Origin: Stichopus chloronotus
Lineage: Eukaryota; Echinodermata; Holothuroidea; Aspidochirotida; Stichopodidae
NCBI GenBank assembly: GCA_021234535.1
Contig: CM037839.1
Location: forward strand, 29,527,475 to 29,591,474
Reading direction: 5' to 3'
DNA: 64,000 nt
A model generated the notes under the pieces. It worked only from the letters and a program-made list of their open reading frames with translations, searched no databases and was not told the DNA's origin. The position numbers and the translations under genes were made by a program. This document shows, piece by piece, positions 27,801 to 39,800 of this stretch. The stretch's first letter is position 1; every line of letters starts with the position of its first letter.

Positions 27801-30800
27801 CCAACCCACAAACGAAGTATGAGATCAGTAAAGGTTAATCTTGAGATATTGTGTTTACAAGCAAAACATTACACACAAGAGATCAACATTGTATAGATTT
27901 GTTCTGCCTTCAAAATGGAACAATGAAACAATTAGCAACTCTGTTACTGCTCTTTTCTAAAACATATTTTATTGAAAGTTTTTGAGCGACATATACGTGC
28001 AGTTACAGCACTATAGTGATCTGCATCAAATTTCACACAGATTCTGGGTAGGCTGAAAGTTAAAGAGCAAATTACTGATTAGTAATTTGTACATGGTAAC
28101 CTACTTGGAAAAATGTACACTGTACTATATGCAAGAAGTGCAGACCCACTTGAGGTCTGTTTTGGGCTGGTAAGTTACAAACATGGCCTCCATGGTACAG
28201 CTGGACACTCTGATTCTACCAGAGTAAATACTGTACACACTCTAATCCTGCCAGAGGTGCCAACAAGTCCAGGTAAGCAAAATTTGGGTGAAATATGGCA
28301 TATACCCTAATTAGGTTCCTCATAATTTTGAAAAAGCTGCACTTATATGTAGAGGCTGATTTGCATATCCTAGCTGGTTGCAGTCTAAAGGGGAATCATC
28401 AAGGAGGGCTTATTTTGAGAATGAGTTTCCATAGGTTACGTGTATAGTTTTGAATATTGAAAATCCACTTAGCCTTTGCCAAGGTTTTCAGATAATCCGC
28501 ATAATTGCTCGCGACTACTTGAGAAATATCAAAATTATGTAATTAATACAGCTTTGAGAAGATATTGAGAGAGGTCTAGCTCCAACCTGAACCACGTTTG
28601 TAGTCATAGTCCCAGTGATCATTTATCAGAATGTACCACCTAGCGTAAGTTTTGAAAAAATATTGAAAGTCAACAGGAGATCTAATAGGGAGTGGTGTCT
28701 TGGTCACAGTCCCAATGGAAAAATACATATGCTGATGTTCAAAGTGGAGTATAATCATCTGAAGTGGATCGAGTCACAGTTACAGCCCCAACTGATGTCT
28801 CTTCAGAAGTTATAGTTGACCATGTCTTAGTGGGAAAAGTATGTTATCTGCATGCTCTAAGAGTACATATGCAAGTTTAATGACTGACCACATGCCCTTA
28901 AGGTACTGTCGATCAGTGGTAATTGGTTTTACGGTAGGGGATGCAGGGTACTCTGCATTTGTACAGTATCAATTAACTTACTTAATTATTATGCCACTAT
29001 GTATTTCAAATATTTTAAATTGAGGATGCATTTTATGTCCAAGGAAGTCCAGAACATTCATACATGGCTCAATTAAGATGCCTGATATGCCTTATGTTGT
29101 CCTTTGCTTCTTTAAGTTTTATTTCAAGGACAACTGAGAGTTTTACATGCCCTAGGACTCTACTTTGAAAGCATGTATTGCCTTCTTTAGAAGTATCAAT
29201 TGATATACTTACCAATGTGAAACCCAGCTCGGTGGTAAGTTGTAGATCGAGGCCTAGAATACTGTACAGCCACTGCAATATCCTACATCATCTGTTTTGC
29301 ATTGAATGAAGCTTAACTCTTTTCTATGTGCATGTCACTTGGTCTAATTGGCTTTTGCACAAGGAACGATAAGTTTTATACCCAGGACATATGGCCCCGT
29401 GACAGAATGTACTGCTGATGGGACTGGGAGAGTACATGGGACACCTACCGTACAAACTGCAGTGTATAGCTGCTAGCTGGCATGTGAGTCCTTCCCTGAA
29501 AGTTACAAATTTGCACATTTGGCTTTTGCTTATTCACGATGCAATATTGTCAAAGAGAAATTTGTTTGTAAAATGGTCAATGTTTGACGGATTTGAATAA
29601 AAATTATGACAATTTTTGACATTTTTAATATGATAAATTCCAACTATATACACTCCAAAATGTGTAATTTTTAATGTCACATACATGTACTTTGAACTTC
29701 AGCTAGAGACTGGACTACACCAGCACTTCCTCTCTTGGTGATTGGCCTGTAGGGCTAGCACTTCTCATTTCTTGAAAAAAAAAGTACTCTTCATGATGCT
29801 GCTAAATATCAGCACTGCATAAGTAATGTTTTGCTGTAAAATCAAGCGGTTCAACAATAATAATGATATCACGTAATGAAAAAGAGCCACTCATACAGCA
29901 AGCTAGGGCAGCAGTACATACAATTTGGGGTCACTACAGGATTAGTCTTGTAGCTAGGCAGGGCCTATCTTACAAATCAACACCAGGGTTATACATTTCT
30001 GCAATTCATGGGTATAAGAAAACATAAATTGGTTAGTGTCATTAATTATATATAGTACATATGCTAATTGACGAAGATGATTGTTTGTCGGCCCATCTTT
30101 CAGGAGTGCCACAATAAATAATTCTCATCTTAAGCCAAGTATGGTATTGGTCTGGGATATATGAGATCTTTGCATTGATGGCTTACTTAACAAAACTATT
30201 TGATTCTTCCTGGTCACATTCACTCACAGTAGTCAACTGTACAACCGATCGAGAAATTCATACTATTGCCTTCATCCTCCTTGTTTGACTATTTCATATG
30301 AGGCAGTAGCATCTTCTGTCGTCGACTTAACACCAGGAACAGTAAAGTTAGAGCCCAACTAGAGAACTAAGAAGTTGACCTATGACTGAGTATTGCTCCT
30401 GATCTGAGTATATGAGGTCTCCTTGTTGTTGAGTATGGCTTGGACGTACTTCCACGAAAACGATACTAACACTAACAGTTACGTGATTTCGACCATACAT
30501 CAAGTTCTGTATTGTTTTGTAAACAACACTGACATTGCATGCAGTTGGAACACCCAAGCTTGTATAATGGTAATTATCAGCTGATCTATCAGCTGTCACG
30601 ATGTAAGGATTTTGATTGGCTCACTCCTAAAAACTTATTGTTCGCAGAAGACCTTACAATGCATGACGGACCGCAGTGAGGTGCGATGTAAGGATATACG
30701 TCCTGCCTTTGAACCTACCTTGTTGCCCACAAAAGGACGTGATTTTGTCACCACCTACAGATATCACAGGCGTAACTTAGAGATAGTAAGAACTTAACAT

Positions 30801-33800
30801 GAAAGTTCATGTCGTCTGCTACTTACGTTGTCAATCACATCAGAAAATTGTGTCCATAGCCATAACATTGCCAGTCTCTATTCTTGAAAATTAGTTTTCA
30901 ACCATTTTTGAGCGTATTTATCGTAGTATACCAGTTTCAGGATGTGAAATTTGCTGAACCTAGGTAAACCTTTTGCAAACTGCGGAAGGTTTCTGAAGTG
31001 GATAAAAATCGTAGCCTACAATTAATTATAGTCTTGTGAAAATTTTAACAATTTGTGTATGGCAAACTGCAGGCTTTATTCTTATAGGCTAGGCCTACGC
31101 GGCTACGCCTATCTTGATTCGGAAGAGATAACCATTCGTTTTGATTCGTGAGCCTTAAGTCATATCTTGGCTTTGGCAACAACATTGGCATCAAAACATT
31201 CCTCTAAGAGATCCTTTTCCTTAGATATAAGCAGGTTGCTTCGATACGAACCGCTGGACGTTGGAGAAATCACACACATTTAAGAGTGCTTTAACTTGCT
31301 GCCGTATATCCGTTATGAAATGAAACTCTCATCACATCGGAGAAAATCGAACAAGATAGCATTAACCTTCAGTTTTGACGTGGTAACTCATTCTAAATTG
31401 CACCTCCCTGGACAAACCTGAGTAAATTACGATGGTGTAATATATTATTGCACTCACCTAACAACAATTTATGTTGGTGAACAAAAATTATTTGATGGTG
31501 TCAATAAAGGTGTATTGTTTAATCATCTATCTATATCATCTATACCCTGATGTCAATATTTATTCGATCTTGCTATTCAGTTGACTGCACGAAAGCGTAT
31601 ATAAGCTTACATAGTAATGAGTAATAAAGTAATCAGCACCGTGCCAACACAAATACAGAGAGTGCCAACATATGATGTGACGTGAAGACTGTGTGCAAAA
31701 ATACATTTCAGGCAGTGCCAACATTATTTCCCTCCCTGCGAAAACTATGGTGTAAAAAAACGTCGTTCTCAGTCGTTCGAACTATATTAGGACAGAGGTA
31801 GCTATAACATTGCCACCGTATCACCTCCAAATATGTTACACACATTATTTGTATTCTCACGGTAGAAAATTTTGGCGTTACATATAGCATTGAGACAGCC
31901 AAATATGTGTTCACAAAACTTTTTGAGTTTTTGAAGTCGGAATTTTTTTAAGTCGAAACTTTGATTTATTTTTTTAAAAGTCGATATCTTTTCGGTCGAA
32001 ATTTTTATTTTAAGTCAAACAAAAGTCAAAATTGCTAACGTTTTTTAAGTCAACACGTCACGGCATGTATACAGTATATTATGTATAGTCAAACAGTTAG
32101 TAATAATACATAATTTAAATATTAACTGTACATATATATACAGTTAATATTTAAATTATGTAAATGTTGTGCATGGCACATTGTTTACTGATTCATTCGG
32201 AACCGAACAACTTAATAAACTAAAGATATCATGCCTTGACTGTAAATATTGCATACCAGAGGAAATTCTAACTTGTAAAATTTCGTTGTACTGTTGAACA
32301 TACATTGACGATATAAACTTAGGAAAAGAAAATAAGTCGAAAATTCTTTCTTTGTTTTCACAACTTTATTCCACTTCTATTAGATATATATAAGAAGTTT
32401 TACATGTCATTCCTCGAAATTTCGATTTTTCAAAGGAAATCAAGGTCGAATTTCAGATTTCTAAAATTTTTACCTCACAAAAGGGTCGAAATTTTGACTT
32501 ACAGAAAAGCTGATACAATTTTGGTGTAACTTTTGTGACTTCTTTCAGCACTTTTTAGTTTTTATTTGTCTGTAATTTCGACCGAGATATTTTAATGTTA
32601 TCATTTCATTCATATTTACTTGTATATATATTGTCCAATTGCTAGGGGCCTCACGTTATGACCAGCTACTTCTTTATGAGCCGTCCTCTTTAAATAATGT
32701 TGACATAAACTTTATAAAAAAAACTGTATATTGGCTCCATTATATGCCATTGCACCTCCCGGGTTCGTCCGTGCTGTGCGCCGCCGCAAAGTTAGCCGCC
32801 AACCGTCTGGTATTCCTTGAAGACGTAGGCACGCTGCTGCATTTTCATGGACGTTGTCGGGCTCGTGTCGCTCTCACGGACTAAAGTGACTTTTTATTTC
32901 ATAGCGGAAAAGGTGGTTTATCACTCACCAGACCATTAAACCGTTGAAAGAACTTAACGTTCAAGTTTTTAATTCTTCATCCAGTAGCTTTTTCATCTGT
33001 TGTATCTAATCTCTTTTTATTCTTTGCATAATTCTTGGCCTTTGTCCCGTTGTAAAATTGCTTTGTAAAATTCTTTGTTCTTTCAATGAAGGATGTGATG
33101 TTTGAAGAAAAATAATTAGCCTTTATTCATAGTTAACTCGCTCTTCTCTTTGACAACCTCGCAAATGTCTCCTACCACATGTTTCTTTTATGAGAATTTA
33201 ACTAATTATAAGACTATTTATTACGGAATAGCAACAAGATTGATTGATTTTTTTTTTCAGCCGAACAGTAAAGTGCAACCGGATCCTGTGCATATGAGAC
33301 TTCGGTGTGAATAACCGCAACTAATGCAAAAAAACCTCATTTCGTTTGAAAATTTGGAGACTTTCCGACAAATAGATCATGACGGGATACAGAGACAATT
33401 TTTGCAGCTTTTTACAACTGCTAGGGGGTAAAGTCAGCTCTTTGGTTCACTTTGAAAACGAAGGAGTAACAGTCGCGGCACATCCTCCCATGTGTGTCTC
33501 AGACCAGACTATAGCAATTCCCTTTACCAAGTTTACCCTTCTTTCAAATGCAAAATAATAATAATAACGAAAGTTCTAGTGCTATAGAGCTATCAGGTCT
33601 AGGCCCAGCTCCAAAAGTGCTCCACTCTGGATGTTACCCTTGACACCTCTGGATCCCTCCACCACACACACCCACACACACGCATATACATGCCCAAACA
33701 AGCTTGAAAGACATCTCTTATACCCTTTGCCATGCACAAACTGAGTTGCATACCTACTGTTTATTTGATTGGACTTAATTGATTGGAATTTGCAAATAAG

Positions 33801-36800
33801 AGGCTGATTTCTGTCGGCAAGTTTTTGTGCACAGTTCTGTGCATTCTTCAAGCCAGTCAACTGACAACTCTGCCAAAGAACTTCGATATTTAAAAATATC
33901 AACATTCCAGTTAGAAGCTGAAAAGCAAACTTGAAACTAGATTACACAAACATTGATTTATGTGAAAATGTGTCTTTTATTGATACAACTGTTCTGGTCA
34001 TATTTTTATACTTCAGTCGTTTCATGAAAGTGTTGTTACAAGTGTTGTTAGGCGGTTTTCAAATGTGACTTCTTTGAAGTCAAGTTTGCAATATAGGCTA
34101 CATTGGTTTAAAGCAGGATGTGCTGTTTGAAGAAAACAAATAGCCTTCATCATTTATTCTCCATCATTCTCTTCCATTCGATAGCAATCTGGAAAATACC
34201 ATCTACGATATGTTTCTTTCAGGAGAAATTCCATTCATTAGATTGTTAATTACGGCAGAAAGAAGAGTGATTCTTTTTTTTTTTTCCGGTAAAAAGTTAG
34301 CGGAACCAGGCCCTGTAGTAAATATGCGGTGCTTCCGTGCGAAAACACTACTACGAAAACGCATTGTTTCATCAAATTAGGCTTTGTTTGGACATAGAAA
34401 CCACTGCACGGTAGTTTGTACAGGTTTTTACAACTATACAAAATATAGCCAGTCTTTTGGTGCACTTTTGACAAGTGCAGGAATAACAGCATATCCTGCT
34501 TTAAAAGAACATTTAAAGTTTTTATTTTTTATTTTCCTGTATAGAAAGGTAAAAACACTTTAAGTTTGTCTGAAAGGCGATTACTGTGACTGTATACGTC
34601 AACTAGAAAGATGCAATCTGCTTTACGAGGTGTGCCAATATGTACTGACATGTTATGATCACGAATATCCAAATACTTGCTTTGCATAGGCCTATATTTA
34701 GACGGGAATGGAGATAAATTGGTATTTGGACTGATGTTCACCTAACGTTGGCAACTTTTATTATCGTGTAGGCCTATGTTACCAAGCTAATGAATATGAA
34801 TTTCTCGTTATGGATATGCAAGATTCACCGAACGGTCACTTATGCGACAAGTAACCAGGCAGTCGAACCTTACGCATGGGAATTACTAATGATAATAATA
34901 ATAATAATAGAATTTCCGGTTCAATTGCTACGTGTATTTCCAGTCGGGATATTCATGTCTTTGTAATGTCATAATAATATACGTGATATTAGCTATCTCT
35001 CATCTTTTTCGTAAACGGGTTATTATCAAACGATGTTCTTGTTTTACTTACTTACTAATCATTTCCTTATGGTGTTTCATTTCAAAGACATTAATTTCGC
35101 AAGACGTTAATTTCGCAAGACTTTAATTGGAATAGCTTTAGCATTTTCAGGCCAACTTCATCAAAATCTCAAATAACTCAATGGCATCATAAACAGACTT
35201 AAGTGCAATTATTGCAGTTCTTAAACAATACAAATTCAGGAAATAAATATTGCTGCCTAACGTCCTGAGTTTCATCTTAAAAACGTCAACAGAAAGAAAG
35301 AATTAAAATAAACACAACTTCGTAATTTTAATTGATGAGTCGTAAGTTGGACAACACAGTTTGGAATGAAATGCTTTCTTACGTGTGGGCCATACACAGG
35401 AAATTTTTCCGGGAAGTAAAATTAGAAAGGAATAGATTGTGTGGGCAAACCCATACGAACAATATCTATACTCATTTCCTAGAAAACTAGTACTTGTTAT
35501 TATCGTGCCTGTAACCTATACATTAGTTTAATCACTCTCACCGGATAACAGCTTCCTGTACTCACAGCCTGAAAACAAGCAAATTCGGGAAAAAGGGTGA
35601 GAAATTTTCCTTGAGGGGACGCCCCTTACTGATTTTCCCAGTATGACCAACATCCTCAGAATGAAAGAAATGCATGACTTCGAATTCACTGAAGGATTTA
35701 GTATCATACTAGTAGAACAAGCACCTCCCTGGAACAAGAACAGATGTACGGTGTATTTTGCATCCCGAATTGACTTGATTCTTTACCATGGCTAAATTAC
35801 ATCAGTAATTAGTTTTAATTAGTAGTAATTAAAAGTTAATTGTGTGCATTAGAATCACGATGGAGCTCTGTGTTTTAGTCGAAATTTGACAAGGGACTTG
35901 CGATGACACATCTATGATACAGAATACATTATGAACCTATGGAATACGAGTATCATATTTCACCAACTTTCATATATTTGTCTATGAATGTAAGGAGATC
36001 AAGATGAAGAATTTGTTCGAATAAGGCAGAAAATTCAAACCTTAAACTTAAAAAAATATATATGTACGAGACGTCTATAAAAATTCTCATTTTAACTATC
36101 ATCAAAGTGTATCAGTGGTGTTTGTTTTCTGAACAATATGTTTTAAGCATTTGGAAAAGAAAAGCGATGTTTACACTTAAAACGCAACAAACATGATTCA
36201 CACACTCATGCAGAACTTTTGAAGTTAGGATATGACGTCACTTTCGAATTGCCCCCGTTTTGAAAATGGTAAAATGGTAGCCAACACAAGAGTGAACAAA
36301 TTAAAAGTGATTTGAAAATTTCGAGATTAGGTAGACTTGCCAAGTTATTTCACAGAGGGATTAAGAACATTAGTTTTTGCTATGACGTCACTGCCAAACC
36401 CCAGTCAATTCATTTCCTTTAACATTATTCATGTAAAGGTAAATACAAATTTTCTAACGATTATCGGAACGAAACGTCTGTTGCATCACCCGGGAGGATA
36501 TTTGTCTCTTTAATTATATGACTTGATTATCATTGCATTTGCTACTATAGGCAGAGCGTCTCATTCTTGCAAAAGATTAAGGTTAACAACTAACATCGGT
36601 GGAATTCTAAGTTCATGTATGTAGGGTGAAGGTTTCAGCACTTATCCTATATGTCGGTGGTATACAGCCGAATAAGTACATAAAACCACTCGACCCTCTG
36701 ATTGAGCAAAACAATTAAGAGCAAATTGAGAAACACTTCACTGAGATCTTGAACACTATCAGCCCAAATTGTTGAGTTTCAAAATTCTGCTTGGAAACTT

Positions 36801-39800
36801 CTGCTCTGTTTCCAAGTTATGTTTGAGTTACATGTAATAATTGCAGAGACTGACGTCATCAGAAATAGGGCAATCACGATCTATAGTGCCTCTGCTTAAT
36901 GTTGTATATGTTCTGATTTTCTATGTTGTTAAGAAACACACAAACATGTCTCTAGAAAAAAAAGAGCAGATACATTTATATTTCCTTAATTAAATCTTAA
37001 TATCAGAATTTCTATTCTCATGATTACGTAGGAATTAGTTCTATTCATGATTACCTGAACTGATATGGCACCATAGGTTTTCAACAGACTATTGATGAAC
37101 AACTAATTCAGGGGTGACCTCGACTCTGGAGAAATGAGTGTGCTCTGAGCTGCTCGACATTTGCTTGGACGCGTTGGCACAGTTAAACCAATAGACAAAT
37201 ACTGACACATAGGAATGCATGTACGTGTATATTATTTCAGAATAATCGCACATTCATGCATACATACACACACAAACAAAGAAACATCATTACTTAGAGT
37301 ACCGTATATATTAAATCAATATTAAAAATGACACTTTCCCTCTTCTTCTATAATTTGCATCATGTAACCTTCCCCTCAGCTACGCCTACGTGTAATTCAA
37401 GGAATTATGACTTAACGTAATGTTAAAGGTCTCCAACTAATTTCTGCAACCTCTGCAGCCTGAACTATTTTACAAATGGAGTGTAAATCAGCGAAGACAA
37501 ACAAATATATTACAGACAAACCAAGAACAGAAGAAAAAGACTTTAAAGACAAAATCATTGTACACTCCTTAACAGCCTTGCTAGTGGTATCATGATGAAA
37601 GTCAGTATTGGGGTAGGCCCATTAGACAGATCATGTTTGATAGCAAAAGAGATGGTTGTACGTCGGGCAACGACATCACGCATGGAACTTCCTGTGAGTT
37701 ATATCATTTTTGACTTGGCCTACACACGGTTGCCAACCTACAGTGAAACTTGAACCGGATGTGTAGGTTCCCGTACTTACATGTCGATTTTAGTCCTTTC
37801 TGTTCAACATCACAGGTACCATATTTCGAGAGACCTTTCCAATTGATTTACATTTTAAGGATGGTATGAAATGACCTTTATCCGAGAGTATAGAATTTCA
37901 ACAATAGTAACAATATACATACCTGATGCTCTTGCGGGTACCACGTGATACCGGAACAATAATATCAAAATTTGGTTGAGGAAAATGATGATAAAACTGG
38001 ACGGCTAAAGAAAAAAAAAAGACGCAATAAAGTGGTTGTCAGGAAAAGCTTTGAGTGAAGAGATAGATTGTTGGTTTACATTAGATTATCTTAACAAACA
38101 TTTATTGAGTTATAAACGAACTCATAGTGTTTTGTACGGCTTACTTTACTTACCTAGAACTTGATGTGATTTACGAATCTTTTTCAAGGACAATTTGTTT
38201 TTATCCAAAAAAAAGGTAGGTAAGGGGGGTGGAGGAGTTACGAATGGCAATCAAAGAAACAGCTATCTCTACCTCACACCACTTGGTGTCATTTTCCTCC
38301 AGTTTTTAGTCATCTGATTGGTCCCAAAGAGGCTAACATACGGTGGAAGATGACAAGAGGTGCTACAAATGACTTGTGGAGGGGAGTGAAATCACTCAAC
38401 GAGATCGTCTCCATGTTTGCTTTAATGTGGTCAGCCTTTCATGTGTTGGGTGGATTCCCGTCTTTGGAGAGTGGGACACGTTCTTAAGTGATTACACCTC
38501 TTATGTTAAATGAGATTTAGAGGTCTCAAGATGCAAAGTCAGATGAGCAACCTGCATCCTCTGTTTCTATCTGTTTCCTCCACTCGTAGTTTGGCCGAAG
38601 GTACTGTTCCCTGTTCCCTACACTTTCCGTGGCTGTGTGATTTATAGAGGCTTTCCATAAACATGAGTAACTTCATCTCAAATGCATAAGTTCTGTTGTT
38701 ACGGTCTCGATTTGCTGTTCATTTAAGTTCATGTCAAGGTATTGAAAAGTTTATGATTGCCCTTTTGGAATTATGTGATTTCACATACGCGCTACTATTT
38801 AAATATCCTTTGTATCGATCTTTATAATCTTTACTGTTTTAATAGAAATTTTATGATGGTTTAAGAAATGTGACCTTAGTTTCTACAAAAGTTAACGTAA
38901 AGATACAGCATACCCAACCTAACGTTTCACCGGTGTTAAATATAAAGATTGTATAAACACTTAAATTTCAAAGAAAAACAAAGACTTCTTGCAATGATTT
39001 GCCTTTGTTAGATGAAATTTTGCATCCTCGAGGCAACAGGAAATGTTTTTTGAGCAGACGGGTTTACTTTAAACAGCAATACTCTCGAGCTATGGACAAG
39101 ATATTGGCATGGGGTTTAAAATGCCAGTGAAAAACCTTTTCACCTTTCAGTGCACTATTTCACAGTGGAGAGTGTTTATGAGAATACTAATTCATCCCCT
39201 CCCACCCCCCATCAGTTTCCCTTCCCCTCTTTATCCATAGAAAAAAGAAGGGAATTAAGAAATCACACATTCATCTTCCCATGATATATTCAACCAAATC
39301 CCGGGTTATCCAGGGGTGACCCGCGATATCCAGGGGTGTCCTTCCCACAGTTTGTCTTTTTAGGGAATCATTTTTGACAAATTCTGTGCTACTATCTGCT
39401 TATTAACACCCACACATCATGGATGACAGCAGAATTCACAGTCTTTTTTTTTCTCTACAAATATGTTCAATATTTGAGATTGCGTATAGTTCTTTTTTCG
39501 AGGTAATAGTTCATGGTGAGTACAGAAAACTAATCGGTGATTTTAAACGTCCCGAGAATAATTCTAATTCTACACTGTCTAAACTCACTAACATTTTGGC
39601 CTGCCAGCGAAAATTTTATGTAGCATTTTCTTCGTAAATTACATCTGCAAAAGTAAATTTGAATGACAAATTGAATAATATCTGTTTGTATACAAGACTT
39701 TGTAAAGCAGTTTACTTAATAAGCAGTTTACTTTTTCATGAGCAAAGTTTGAACTGCAAGGCCGTTGTTGGTATGATTTTTTTATTTAACCATTCTGCTC

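Larger units (their letters stand above)
22857..37922 (-). other. Intron 2 of the Ig gene (about 15 kb)
   Basis: No exon is supported. Listed separately are satellite remnants, a palindrome, a GC-rich islet and a tandem duplication. The stretches 22860-24660, 25400-27580, 27870-32100 and 34500-37900 show nothing else except scattered hairpins. Confidence 0.45.
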
